64,000 nt of DNA from Trichobilharzia szidati (GCA_944472155.2 OX235277.1:40130758-40194757), one strand, 5' to 3'. Counted from the first letter of the stretch, positions 39,160 through 51,469 are shown. Numbers and translations are program-made. Notes: generated from the letters alone by a model not told the origin.

Positions 39160-41560
39160 GTGAACAGTCACGCATTGTTGTATTTATCAATTTGACTGCT
39201 TTCATGAAATAAAACGGGTCGGTAATTTCATTATTTTCCGCGTAAGCCAAGTCCTCTCAGTATTCCACAAAAGACTTAAAGTAGCTTTATAATAATAAGT
39301 TACATGGCTGATACATCTTCTGAATCTGATGCAGCTAGTTATTTTGAGCAATCGACTTCTAACAAATAATTCTCCTATTCACGTCACAATCTACCTACTC
39401 TATATTCTGTTTAAGCAGCTACATAGTATCAGCAGCTCTCACACAGTAAAGCGCAATAGCTGTCAAATCCTGTTCTGAGTAACCGCTTTGTAGAGCGAAT
39501 CTGATAAAAACCAGTCTATTATTAGCGATGCTCTGAGATAATCAACGATAGAGTTCTCCAAGTGACGGCTGCAATTAACAAAACGATTACACAACCTAGT
39601 TTTCCTAGACCCAGTAATAAATATCATCATAACTACATTAGTGAACTTTGAGATGAATACATTTACGAGTACAACGTGCTTTAAAATCAATCCTGTCACC
39701 TTCTCTGTATAATCTGAAATGATTTAGTCGAATCCGAATACATCTGTCAACTCGAACCATTTTGACTTGAATTGTTAACTAGTGTTGAAATTTACACACG
39801 TACATAATCAGAAATGCTTCCATAAATCTCAAGCCTCCACATTCCTCAAATAATCATACCTAGCACATTTATTTCAATTCTTAACATATGAGAATGTATA
39901 ACCGAGGTGAATAAAATGTATTTTTAGCCATGATCATAATAATCACTAATTCTTCATCTCACCAGTGATTTTGATACATGTGTGAAACAGATGTTTGTAA
40001 AAACAAAAACACTCATGCCAACTAATATTTATTCGTTAGGCACATGTTAGACACTTATCCACTGTCTGTTGTATTTCTTTTCGTATGAAATTCAAAGAAA
40101 AACATTACATTTTCACACCTGATGTCTGCTATTATAGTCATTTTCTTGTGGATTTCAGAGGACACCTTCACTGAAGTTTTAAAAATCGAAACAACTTTTT
40201 GACAGTAGAATAGTGTCAAGATGGTCAGATTATTAAAGCAGGTCGACATCTTACTTATCGTTATTACAGTTGCACTAGAGATCTCACTTTACTCTAATGC
40301 TGTGTGTGATAAATTGTTTCCAGTGGTTCTACAGTGTTAAAACGCAAATCAGTATTCCGTATGTAATTCATCACAATTCGGGGCATTTACCCATAACACT
40401 GTGAACTTCTTTGCCACCACAGTGTTCGATCCTCGCTTAATCGTTCTAGGACTTGCATATTTCGAGGTGAGAATTATTCATCCCTTTCCCCTTTAGTAAT
40501 CACGTGTTAATTTCAGTTAGCCTTCTTCCTCTCTTTCTCCTAAAAATCATCGTCATATGTTTACTCAAGTTCTCAAATGTTATTTCCATAATTTCAAATT
40601 GATTAATTTCCCCTCATTTCATGAAATTATTATTTCACGGACCTGATTGTACACAATATTTACCCTCTGGTTCATTTGTAAACAAAAACAATCTGCAATT
40701 GAAGAAATACACCATTGGAATGGTCATGCTTTCAAACTGTTGGGTTGTGAATACTTTTGGTAATTAAGGCAGTGGCAATAAAATCACAAATGATTTTGCT
40801 TCCGGATGTAAATTACAGGTGAAGAATATGAACAAAGCGAGATGAGTGTGTGGAGCCGGAATGAACCGATCTGTTTTTCTTCTTTTTAGTTACCTCATCA
40901 AGCGCTTACATCGCTAATATACTTAATTCAATTTTTTCTTATTCATTACAGAGCAAGCATATCCAACTAGCAAGAAAACAATCAGATGAAATGCGTGTTC
41001 AGGATTCTGCTGCCAATCAACCACTGGAGAAATGAATTAGAGAGCGAAGAAAACTTTATTCAGAAAATTTTCTAATCAGGTTCTAACATAAGAAAATTAT
41101 TTCTAAATGCTCAAGTCACGAAGGAAGCGAAAAGCAAGAAAGCTTTTTACAGAAAAGAGAAATAACCAAATTCTAAATATAGCAAAAATATTCATTCAGA
41201 CATCTAAAAAACACAAAATAATCGAGCAAAGAAGAATATCCTTTTCGATAATTTCCTCTTCTGGCTCTACAATTATTATATATTTATGTTTATATACATA
41301 GAATATTCTAGATTAGTAGTCAATAACAATATTAGTGTTTTTTAAATAATATCGATTTGTTAAGTAGGATAGCAATGGAACTACAGTTCATTAACGATGC
41401 TCTTAAGGCGAAATTGAGATTCGTAGGTATGCGGTAAATGACCCTGAAAGCATGGTTAACGTCAATCTTGTGTTCTGTATCCACAAGATGAGACAGAATA
41501 GCGCTGCGAATAGATTTTGTTTGTCGTTTGCTTAACCACACAGGGTGATGTTCGAAAATT
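39160..41560 (+). repeat. Left arm of a 5.5-kb inverted repeat
   Basis: Reverse-complement similarity to 42275-44735 can be followed from end to end. Examples: GTGACGGCTGCAATTAACAA at 39562 against GCAGCCGTCACTTAGAGAAC at 44334, GTACAACGTGCTTTAAA at 39670 against TTGAAGCACGTTGTACTCG at 44218, GAGGACACCTTCACTGAAG at 40159 against CTTCAGTGAAGGTGTCCTC at 43726. Identity by eye is roughly 80-90 percent with small indels. The inner 300-500 nt is PLE family A 3' sequence; the outer 1.7 kb is an unnamed non-coding sequence. A SINE-a fragment at 40955-41035 is present only in this arm. Confidence 0.9.
40955..41035 (+). mobile_element. SINE-a fragment inside the left arm
   Basis: Reads CAATCAGATGAAATGCGTGT, TCAGGATTCTGCTGCCAATC. 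This is the GAAA-stem III-stem I stretch of SINE-a (GAAATGCGCATCCTGGATTC). The CUGANGA box and stem II are lost. It is missing at the matching place in the right arm, so it landed after the arms separated. Confidence 0.55.
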
Positions 41561-42235
41561 CGACGAGAAACACGTCTTATTGTACGGCCTATGTAACTGG
41601 CTCCAAAGGAGCAGTTAAATTGGTAGATATACATGGAAGAGGTGAAATTAGGCAGTTTGTCTTTTATTCCCAAACGCAGAAGAGGAGTAGTTTAAAAGAT
41701 ACAGCGTAATTCAGCAGCAGGGAATGCTCTTCGTTTACCGCATTTCTAAGGCGCTGTGTTATTATCTCGCTGGTGTTGTCCACAAGCAACTGAATTTGTA
41801 AGAATAAGGCCTTTTTTGGAACTGTTGGTAACTTGCGCTGCTTTGATTTTAGATTCATATTCTTATCAATAAACTTTTCAGGATAACCATTTCCACTTAG
41901 CAACCGTTTAATATTATTAAGTTCTTCATCAAGACATTCGTCTGAGCAAATTGCTCTTGCTCTATGAACCAAGCACTTTATCAGATTGCGTTTGTATTTC
42001 AAGGGCATGAAGCTGAGAAAATGTGTATACTGACCCGTTGATGTAGGTTTTCTATATACACTTTTTCTTATTGTGCTATCCTCTTTTCTAATCATAAGAA
42101 CGTCTAAAAATGAAATACTATAGTCCTTTTCTTTCTCAATAGTAAAATTCATTGCAGGATGAACTTCGTTAAATTTATCCAGGATGTTCTTTGCTTCCTC
42201 CTCATTTTTCATAATCAAAAATGTATCATCCAAGT
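41335..42235 (-). pseudogene. PLE family A: reverse transcriptase thumb and GIY-YIG
   Basis: The frame from 42233 begins at the palm with (Y)MDDTFLIMKNEEEAKNILDK, then FNEVHPAMNFTIEKEKD, FLDVLMIRKEDSTIRKSVYR, KPTSTGQYTHFLSFMPLKYK, RNLIKCLVHRARAICSDECL and VPKKALFLQIQLLVDNTSEI. After one shift near 41670 it continues DKLPNFTSSMYIYQFNCSFG and ASYIGRTIRRVSRRIFEHHP (GIY-YIG core with YIG, RR and EH), then SAILSHLVDTEHKIDVNHAF. One frameshift and the loss of everything before the YMDD motif separate it from a working element. The C-terminal LKPDLCVQKE block is replaced. Confidence 0.92.
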
Positions 42236-42274
42236 ACCGACAATAGAATTCAAATTAATTAATAACATCACCCT

Positions 42275-44735
42275 GCATGGTGGTTAAGCAAAGGACAAAC
42301 AAAATCTATTCGCAGCGCTATTCTGTCTCATCTTGTGGATACAGAACACAAGATTGACGTTAACCATGCTTTCAGGGTAATTTGCCGCATACCTACGAAT
42401 CTCAATTTTGCTTTAAGAGTTTGACTACTAAATATTGCTGAGACTGGCTGTTGGGATCCATATTAACAAGCCTAATTTATGCATCCAAAAGAAGTTAGTT
42501 CAGACATTATCCTTACCTTGGCCATCTAGGTTTGAATGATCCTGAATTTTTAAGGAATTTTCCTAATTTTAGTTGATATTCTATTTGCTACTATATCTTT
42601 ATTATTATTATAATTCAAGCATCTTTAATGAACTGTAATTCCATTGATCTTACTTAACAAATCGATATTATTTAAAAAGACACTAATATTGTTATTGACT
42701 ACTATTCTAGAATATTCTATGTGTATAAACATGCATATATAATTGTAGAGCCAGAAGAGGAATTTATCGAAAAGGATATTCTTCTTTGCTCGATTATTTT
42801 GTGTTTTACAAATTCTAAATTTAAATACGCTTACTTCCATTGTAAAATGTTTATTAGCAATGTTGAGATATATAATTAGTCAATATTGAGATTATAGCAA
42901 AAATAAATACGTTTTATTCAATTCGGTTATAGAATTTCAGAGATTCAGATTATTTAAGTAATATGGAGGCTTGAGATTTATGCTTGACGAGATAACGAAA
43001 AATATCAGAAAAACAGATCGGTTCATTCCGGCTTCACACACTCATCTCGCTTTGTTCAGATTTCTCACCTGTAATTTACATCCGGAAGCCAAAATCATTT
43101 GTGTTTTTATTGTCACTGCCTTAATTACGAAAAGTATTCACAACCCAACACTATGAAAGCATGACCATTCCATTGGTGTATTTCTTCAATCGCAGATTGT
43201 TTTTGTTCACAAATGAACCAGAAGGTAAATGTCGTATACACACAGGTCCGTGAAGTGATAATTTCATGAAATGGACGGAAATTAATGAATTTGAATGTGC
43301 GGAAATAACACTTGGTAACTTGAGTAAGCAAATGACGATGATTTCAAGAAAGAGAGGGTAGAAAGCTAACTGAAATTAACACGTGATTACTGAAGGGGAA
43401 AAAATGAATAATTCTCATTTCGAAATAAGCAAGTCCTAGAAAGATTGAGCGAGGATGGAACATTGTAGTGGCAAAGAAGTTCACAGCATTATTTACGATT
43501 TAATGTACAATATGGCTGAATGCCTCGAATTGTGAAGAATTACATACAGAATACTGATTTACGTTTCAACACTGTAGAAACACTAGAAACAATTTATCAC
43601 ACACCATTAGAGTAAAGTGGGCTCTCTAGTACAACTGTAATATCAATAAGTAAGATTTCGCCTACTTTAATAATCTGACCATCTTCACACTATTCTACTG
43701 TCTGAAAGTTGTTTCGTTTTTTAAAGCTTCAGTGAAGGTGTCCTCTGAAATCCACAAGAAAATGACTATAATAGCAGACATCAGGTGTGAAAATGTAATG
43801 TTTTTCTTTGAATTTCATACGAAAAGAAATACAACAGACAGTGGATAAGTGTCTAACATGTGCCTAACGAATAAATATTAGTTGGCATGAGTGTTTTTGT
43901 TTTTACAAACATCTGTTTCACACATGTATCAAAATCACTGGTGAGATGAATAATTAGTGGTTTCTATGATTATCGCTAAAAATACATTTTATTCACCTCG
44001 GTTATACAATCTCATAGATTAAGAATTGAAATAAATGTGCTAAGTAAGATTATTTGAGAAATGTGGAGGCTTGAGATTTACACAAACATCTTTGATTATT
44101 TCCGTGTGTAAATTTCAACACTAGTGAACAATGCAAGTCAAAATGTTCGAGTTGACAGATGTATTCCAATTCGTCTAAATCATTTCAGATTATACATAGG
44201 AGGTGACAGGATGAAATTTGAAGCACGTTGTACTCGTGAATGTATTCATGCCAAAGTTGACTAATGTCGTTGTTCTGATATTTACTACTGGTTCTAGAGA
44301 AGCCATAGGATATGTAATCAACTTATTAATTGCAGCCGTCACTTAGAGAACTCCACCATTGATTATCTCAGAGCATGGCCTCTGATGGGCTGATGGTTTT
44401 AATCAGATTTTCGCTACAAAGTGGTTACTCAGAACAGGATCTGACATCTGTTGGTCTTTACTCTGTGAGGGCTGCATAGACTGAATATAGGGCAGGTATA
44501 TTGTGACTTGAATAAGAGAATGATTTGTTGGAAGTTGACTGCTCAAACTAACTGTCTGCACTAGATTTAGAAGTTATATTAGCTAAGTATCTTATTATTA
44601 TAAAGCTACTTAAAGTGTTTTATATACTACTGAAAGTTGTTTTTTTCGCACAGAAAACTTTAAACTCCTGGCTAGTAGAATTTCATGAAAGCAGTCGAGT
44701 TAATAAACGCAACTGTATGTGACTGTTCCCCTTAA
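42275..44735 (-). repeat. Right arm of a 5.5-kb inverted repeat
   Basis: Inverted counterpart of 39160-41560. The innermost part (CATGGTGGTTAAGCAAAGGA, CAAACAAAATCTATTCGCAG, CACAAGATTGACGTTAACCA) duplicates, in opposite orientation, the GIY-YIG codons at 41440-41560. The arm then carries the PLE tail (42600-42810) and the unnamed 1.7-kb sequence. The two arms share indels unevenly, so they have diverged for some time. Confidence 0.9.
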
Positions 44736-45944
44736 CTCCTACCTCCAGATGTCCTTCATAAATGGAGCTCCAATGTGGATTTTATTTGCTCTGTGAAGGA
44801 AATTTACCAAGTGGATGAGTCTGGTACTGAGTTTTTGTGATTGATCCCTGTTCTGAAAGCTCTGTGATAATTGAAAATCAACAAAAACTCAGCCGAATGT
44901 AATCTCGCTGTTCTTTTACGTTTCCTGTTATTGCATGACGTATCAAAAACAGGGCCAAATAACAATCTGATAAGAACACTCATCATTGTCAGAGATGTAC
45001 TTTAGTTGGACGACTTTTATTAGTACTTTTCTCATTTTGAAGTGTTTTAAAGAGAAATACTAAAAAAAGTGACGCATTGCACAGCATTTACTGGTAACGT
45101 AGTATTAGGATTACTATGCTACTAGGTGCATACTAGGCATTACTAAAAGTGAAATACAGTCTCCAGAAAGTAGAATATTTTCAAGATAGTTATAGTATTA
45201 AAATAGAATGAAATCTTCTCAGCTGTTTCCCACAAAATAACACATCTCCTGCTGATACACTACTAGGAAAATTTTCAGAAAAGTTTTTGTTTAAAAACAC
45301 ATTCCTCTTAAATGTGGTTTATGCGTCTAAAAAATTTTAGGAGTCAAGTGTTCTGTATTGAGTGTTAAAAAAGAAGAAAATGCGTTCAGAAAGAAACAAC
45401 AACGGAAATAAAAGTTACCTACTTCAGAATGAATTATTTATATTATTCAACTATGAAGTATTCACTCAGTAATGAATTCATTTTCAGGAGTGGGCGTTTT
45501 TTTTGAATCATCTACTTGATGACACGCTGGTACTAGAAAATTAACTTTACTTGAGTAATGTCAGGTGAAGTGTTCCTCGTTTTTCTACGGCGTTGAAAGT
45601 GAAAAACCCATTGAGGAAAATAAACAACAGAAATGTATTAAGTTAAATAACAAGAGAAAAAATTTATGATTCTCGAAAAGATGTTGAAAAAATAACGGTT
45701 ACCCTCGAAGATTCATTAACAAATATGGAAAGTGTGAAGACTCGAAAATCAAACAAATCACAGTGGGGAAAAAGCCTGTCTTCATTCATCTCGAGTTTTT
45801 GAAGGTGGAGGAAATATTGTAGCAATAGACAACAGGAGATTGAGTATGTAACCAGCAAGACTCTATCCTGCAGCTGACTTTGTTCCTTCCTGTCTATCGG
45901 ACAGCGGGCTCCTTGGTGCAGTCAAAAGTCGACAGAATCCCACT
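44736..45944. other. Mostly unrecognised; unnamed repeat at 45525-45605
   Basis: The segment TGGTACTAGAAAATTAACTT, GTGAAGTGTTCCTCGTTTTT, CTACGGCGTTGAAAGTG repeats 30405-30485. The rest is AT-rich without family signature. Confidence 0.45.
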
Positions 45945-45945
45945 C

Positions 45946-46250
45946 TTCATATGTTAACTCGAATTGTTTATACAAATTCGTGTGTTTCTGTTAGAGCAGC
46001 TAGATTGGGAGAACAGAAAGAAGGCCACATACACACCTCTGATTTGCTGAACATGAACCGAAAAGTCTACATCTCAAGGGAACAAGGGCTTTCAGTATTG
46101 CCATTATCGGACATATCCTTGCTACGGGTAGTGAAGTGAAAATCGCAAATTCTTTTGAAATTATCAATAGACAAAAAAAGCTCAATTGCCCACACGTTTG
46201 CAGAGGCAATCTCTATCAAACTCCTGAAAGCCATTCCGGTAACTTGTTGT
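45946..46250 (+). pseudogene. PLE family A GIY-YIG endonuclease, decayed
   Basis: One phase reads RAARLGEQKEGHIHTSDLLN, the remains of IGRTERRxxxRxSEH, then LPLSDISLLRVVK. Another phase gives ILLKLSIDKK with FAEAISIKLLKAIP, the C-terminal block (compare FAEAISIKRLKPDLC at 31351). The YIG tyrosine is not recognisable and there are two or more shifts. Confidence 0.65.
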
Positions 46251-46312
46251 CTTTATTCTCATATTCATTTGATTACACAACCTCTGGCTTTAACCTCACC
46301 TCCTAAATTATT

Positions 46313-47130
46313 ATTATTATAGTTTCCTTTAATTCCTAAAGGAACACAGGGCTTCAGCCGTGCGTCTCCATTGCGTTCCGTTCTCTGCCAGAGTCTTCAA
46401 CTGGCTCCAAGTCTGCTCAGATTTTTGTATCTCCTCTTCACGTGACTTCCTCCAAGTCACCCTTGCACTGACGACAAACTCGTCGCTTCCCTTTCTGGTT
46501 CTACTCGAGTAATGGCTTCTCTAGTGGTGTCACTAGATGGTTTGTTTTTTCAGAGTATGGCCACCAATCCATCTCCATTTCTCCACGCTTATTTGTTTCA
46601 CAATCGGTTCCTTCTGAGTTGGTTCGCTCATTGCCAGAGATCTCTGTTGCTGACCTTTTCTGGCAATCTTATCTTGAGTATTGAGCGAGTACAGCTGTTG
46701 ATGAAGGTCTTTAGTTTGTTTAAGGTGCTCTTTATGCCGCGCCAAGTCTCTGATCCGTATAGTAGCACTGACTTCACATTGGACTTGAAAATCTGGATCT
46801 TATTTTTGATGCTGAGTGCTGTTGACCTCCACACAGACTTGAGAGTAGTGAAAGCTCCGTAAGTTTCCCGCTGTGGATTACTTGGCATGCAGCATTGTCG
46901 TACAGCTGTTGGATGAGATGTATAATTGTCGTTGGCACCCGTATTAGCGAAGTAGTTACCAAATCACCTCTCAATCAACACTGTCAAAGGGCTTTTCAAA
47001 GTCAATGAAGTTGAGATAGAGAGGTGACTGCCATTCCAAGCTTTGTTCAATGATGATCCGTAATGTGGCGATCTGATCAATACATAACTTGTTTCTCCTG
47101 AATTCAGACTGTTCCTGTTCATCCCTATGA
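46313..47130 (-). pseudogene. RTE LINE with internal deletion
   Basis: Sister of the copy at 12543. From the 5' side: NFIDFEKPFDSVD (motif A, F-DFEKAFDS), IIHLIQQLYDNAACQVIHSG, then a jump straight to LKSVWRSTALSIKNKIQIFK, SNVKSVLLYGSETWRGI, LKTFINSCTRSILKIRLPEK and KWRWIGGHTLKKQ. The jump at about 46857 removes roughly 470 bp that in the sister copy include the GVRQG and VDD motifs, so the palm is missing. The 3' end is GAAGCCCTGTGTTCCTTTAG then an (ATA)n run at 46313. Confidence 0.85.
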
Positions 47131-47429
47131 TGTAGTGTAATTTTGCTTGTGTCTTGTTTCTATGATTTGAGTTGAACTCCCTATACTGTAACCCAATTTA
47201 TATGTTACTCATCATCTTACGCAACTCTCGCCTTTATTAAGTAACTCCTTTACCATTGCATGCATACATTTATTTTGTTTAAACTTGAAATTCCTGTGCA
47301 AAAACTGTATAAGGGTAATTTTGTGAGTACCGTTCACTAGGTCCATAACCTCTTGTCAACTGACATCATGTAAAATATGCAAGTATGTCACAACTTCTCT
47401 GTACATGAACTTAATAATAATAATTTCTT
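47131..47429. other. No recognised feature
   Basis: Spacer between RTE and PLE tail. Nothing recognised. Confidence 0.4.
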
Positions 47430-47540
47430 TAAGCTGTAAGTAGCTGATGAGAGGACAACGAAAAAACAATGATGGTTCCAAGTTTTTCTGCAAAACTGTT
47501 GTTCTTACTTTATTCAAATTCATAAAAGGGAATAAATGTA
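47430..47540 (+). mobile_element. PLE family A terminus with hammerhead-like core
   Basis: AAGTAGCTGATGAGAGGACA ACGAAAAAACAATGATGGTT, then CTTTATTCAAATTCATAAAA. It aligns with the terminus at 31765-31885. It has exact CUGAUGAG and CGAAA boxes, but only one or two pairs are possible in stem II. Confidence 0.5.
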
Positions 47541-48335
47541 TAAGGAAAATAACGAGAGAAGAAATAGATACTTTTCATTGAGGCGTTAAGAAGACGAATA
47601 CTATAAGACTTAATAATCATTAGGGAACAAGTCCTTTCCGACGATATTTGAACTTGCTGTTGTTTCTAATCATATACGCGTCACCGCATATTTTCAGGTG
47701 AACTTTTACGCACAGTGTGAGGTATACTGAACAGAATTTCTTTCTTCAGTCGTGAGCCCAGGAATTATGAAATGCTAGAGATATAAGGAAAACAGACGTG
47801 CCGTGGAATGTGTGCTTGATCGAAGACTGAATAGTTATTTGATGAAGATAGCTTTCTGTGGTATAGAAGTTGTCTTTTCAAGAAGCTGTTTCTCTTTGCT
47901 GAAGTGTTCAGCATCACAGCTCATTTATGGTTGTTTCGCTCGTGCAGATTTCACAGGCCTCTGAAAACAAACCTCTTTACTAAGGAACTTTCGTGCCGCA
48001 TAAGAGCGAAACTACTGAGGTAAAAATATTACCTATTCTTCTTCCTCTATTTTTGAGAAATATGAATCGCCTAATTGTTTCACCATCCCATTCAGTCAGT
48101 TAGTTATTCAGTTCGAATCCAGAGGTCACGCGAATATTTGTCATCAATTTGTCTGCATGCTTTTCAATGGAAGTTATATCTGATATATATTCTGTACACG
48201 CTAACATAATATTTCTAATTTAAGCGACAAGTATAGGTAACTGTATCCCTTTGCTTGTGATATATTGGTAAATATAATCAACAATCTCGTGAAATGATAT
48301 GATATGATAAGTTTCGATGTTTGTACATTGTTCAT
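47541..48335. other. No recognised feature
   Basis: AT-rich DNA. No motif recognised. Confidence 0.4.
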
Positions 48336-48339
48336 GAAT

Positions 48340-49446
48340 ATTCCTCTTAATGATTCTTATAGTATTACTTATAATTTACTTTGTTCTGATGACGAACTCA
48401 ATGCTCGTTGTCCTCTAAATCCAAACGAAATTATGAAGACAGTGGAGTAGTGTCTAAACTCCACGCTATTTACGTTTAAAGAGGCTCTTTATCGTCAAAG
48501 AGAAGGCATTGCTATGAGATCACCAGTGTCTGCGCTAGTCACCAATCTGTTTATGTACTCAATAGAAACAAATGCAATTAGGAGATGTTTTAGTCCTCCA
48601 AGAATATGGTTAAGATACATGGATGATACCTTCTTCATAATCATACGTAGTTTGCTGAATGAACGTTTCACTTAATAAACAATATGTCAGAAACCATCAA
48701 GTTTGTAAAATCCTGGACTGTTTTGTAACAAGAAAGCCAGATGGTCAAATTAAAACAAACAGACGCCTAGACTACTTTTCAGCACATCCTTTTAACACCA
48801 AAGTAACTGTTGCCAAGAATCTGATTAATAGAGCCAAACATCTAGTTAATAAGGAGGAAGATATCAGCGGGGAATTAAAATTGGTTCAATCCACTCTTTA
48901 ATCAAATAATTATCCCAAAGCATTATAAAGAGATATTTGAAATGTGAAGATAAGGATTAGTTAAACTTTGTTGCTAGGAATTGAGGTAGGACAGTGGTGC
49001 TTCCTTACCGCTAAGAAACATCGGATGAGATAAAGCGAATCCTTAGCAGTCCTGACATACAAGTATATTTTCGTGCAATTAACACCTTACGCTCATCATC
49101 ACTTGTGAAGGTTAAGGATAAAATAGAAGAAGACAATCAACAGAATTGTATGTACCAGATCAATTGTGGGTACTGTGATGCCGTATTTTAAGGGGAAACT
49201 TCCAGACAGGTAAATATAAGAGTGAAGGAAGATGATCAATGTCTGAAGGTGGTTTCAAAGACCTCTGCAAACTTGAAGAAGCTAGAAAACAGATCAGCAA
49301 TTGCACTGCATCCGATAGAAATGGGACACAAGATCGACTTTGATAGGACTAAGGTTCAACAGGAAGATTTTGGTTTGTATAAAGAAAGACTGACTACAGA
49401 AGCATTGCATATATGGGTGAATCCCAAAAGTTTAAACAGACGTTAA
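48340..49446 (+). pseudogene. PLE family B: reverse transcriptase plus GIY-YIG, decayed
   Basis: Order: YNLLCSDDELNARCPLNPNE, STLFTFKEALYRQREGIAMR (motif B region, GVAMGSP mutated to GIAMRSP), ETNAIRRCFSPPRIWLRYMD DTFF (palm YMDD at about 48616-48627), then QVCKILDCFVTRKPDGQI and RLDYFSAHPFNTKVTVAKNL. The endonuclease end reads KLENRSAIALHPIEMGHKID and LYKERLTTEALHIW. The YIG part (around 49160-49200, QINCGYCDAVF) has no recognisable YIG. Multiple shifts occur. Close in layout to the element at 24490. Confidence 0.88.
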
Positions 49447-50267
49447 GGCATGATGTTAGCTGATGCTTGACGAATCCTGATAAATAAATAAAATATTGAT
49501 ATGTACCACTAATTAATCATACTTGGTGTAAATTCCTGATTGTCTATATCTTCTTATGAAGAGGCTAACAAATGTTTTATGACTGTTTACCCATACACAC
49601 CGTTGTTTACCGCATATACACACATATATCTTCACATTTAGTTGTCTACGACCATGAACTTTTCGTTGAACGTAATCACCAAAATTGTGAAAAAAACGTG
49701 TTTAACAAAAGTAGACTAATATTTGTAAGTCTAAAATCACAGTTACTAAAATTCTGATGAAAAGTACACTCTGTTTAAAGTTAATGTCAATAAAAAGTTT
49801 GAGTATTGTAGAATAGATCAACTAGATTATAATTCTATTTTAATAGTTTACACATAATGATAAGTTTTTGTTTTTCTGGTTATAAGTGTTTAACAAAAGT
49901 AGACTTGTATTTGTAAGTCTGAGGTTAGATTTGGATCACAGCTCATACAATTTTGTTTATTATACTTGTTGATGCCTGTTTCAAAACTCAAATGGCTAGA
50001 CAAATTTTTTCAAAACAAGAGATATCCTTTTTATAATACATATACCTTTTTAATTATAATTTCGAATAATTTCCCTGAAGAAGTTCGGACAAGTTTGCCG
50101 AACTCAGGAAACGTTGGAATTACTCATTTCAATTTCACTAAGATTTCACAAATATCATTTTCTACAATTTTTACATGTGTTAAATTTTGGGCGATATGAA
50201 TATCATTTACGCATGTTACTATGCAGTATTATCCTGGTTATCATAATAATTGTTATTATTATGATTA
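49447..50267. other. No recognised feature; internal duplicate at 49690 and 49885
   Basis: The phrase GTTTAACAAAAGTAGACT followed by ATTTGTAAGTCT occurs at 49700-49730 and again at 49888-49920, a short direct repeat about 190 bp apart. No gene signature. Confidence 0.45.
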
Positions 50268-50545
50268 TTTGTATCACTCCAGCAGTCTCCCCAGACTTCT
50301 AAGATGGAGATCCGTGTGAAATAGAGCTTATTTTTGACTTCCCTACAGTCCAGTGCGCTAACAAGACCGGATGAACTCTTCATAGAATGTTTTGATAAGG
50401 AATCTCTTACAGGCATAAGAAACACCGTAGGACATTTAGCGATTTTATGACATAGGGAATTTGATATATCCATGGTGCATCTTAGTTGATTTCCAGGCTT
50501 AGGAATCTTTGGGAGGCCAGATAACCCAAAGGTATGTAAACCAAT
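50268..50545 (-). pseudogene. PLE reverse transcriptase N-terminal block
   Basis: The frame reads GLPKIPKPGNQLRCTMDISN, SLCHKIAKCPTVFLMPVRDS, LSKHSMKSSSGLVSALD. The G-LPKIHKP---LR block followed by A-C----LMPV is the first conserved reverse transcriptase motif of PLEs. It is the only copy of this N-terminal part in the window. It has no stop over about 80 codons but has lost what follows. Confidence 0.8.
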
Positions 50546-51469
50546 AAGTTTGTTATTTGTTGTGTTTTATTTATAAAACCAGACATTATTAAAATCTGAA
50601 GTTGAGGATTAATCCGCTTTTTCAGAAGCGACAAAATTATCTGCTGCATTACCTTTTAGAAATTCGGGGAGGGCTCTTTGAGGACTACATCCGTTTTCAG
50701 TCAAGAAGTAAAATATTACTTCAATGAACTTGTTTTCCTAAAGTGCTGACAATGAATATTGCAGTGATGTATATTTAAACATTGAAAGTATTAAACATGT
50801 TTAACCGAGTGGTTGTCAGACAGGATGGGAAAATATACCTCTACAGTATCTTTCAACATTCTCAAACTACTTGTGAATAAATGCGACAAAACACTACAAA
50901 CACCTTATCTCTTTTTTTGAAAAAAGCACCAGCAATCACGTTAAATGCAAAAGACTGTAAATACATTTCCAGATACAGCAAAATGCTTTTATGTGGTAAA
51001 CAGAGACTCCATTTTGGATTCTTTTGGAGATTGTCTGATTGGAATTCTCAGACAACATCCCCAGCCATTTTCTAACATAAATTGTTAAAGATCTCTATTT
51101 GATTACATTAAAAATAAGACAAATGAAATTCTTATGAAGGTGTATTGCTCAAGATGAAAAACGAAAGAAAAAATTGAAATTTGAGATTTTCCAGACATTT
51201 CAACATGTTAAATTAATGTTAAGTAATGGTCAAATTCCGAAAAAAAACTTGTACATGTACATCAGTCTTCGGAGAACAGGTGAGAATCTTTCACATGAAA
51301 TAATGTCTTGAGAATAGAAGTAAGTAGTCCAAAAAACAGATTTAGGACACTGTAGGGAGAAAACTGAGTAGGATAAAAATAAAATAGCAAAAGAAACAGA
51401 AACTATTTTAAAGAAGTTAAACGAAAAAATGTGACTAAATGTTTGGTGGAGTTAGGTAGTTGAATATTA
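50546..51469. other. No recognised feature
   Basis: AT-rich DNA. A 64-codon frame at 50881 shows no family motif. Confidence 0.4.

Noticed and set aside
39463..39699. Conserved small protein gene, because a related frame exists in the other arm of the inverted repeat
   Set aside because: Similarity between the arms is uniform and includes indels that break the frame, so it reflects DNA duplication and not coding constraint.
46512..46862. 116-codon frame on the plus strand
   Set aside because: Antisense of the RTE copy at 46313-47130, with the same shadow as at 12830.
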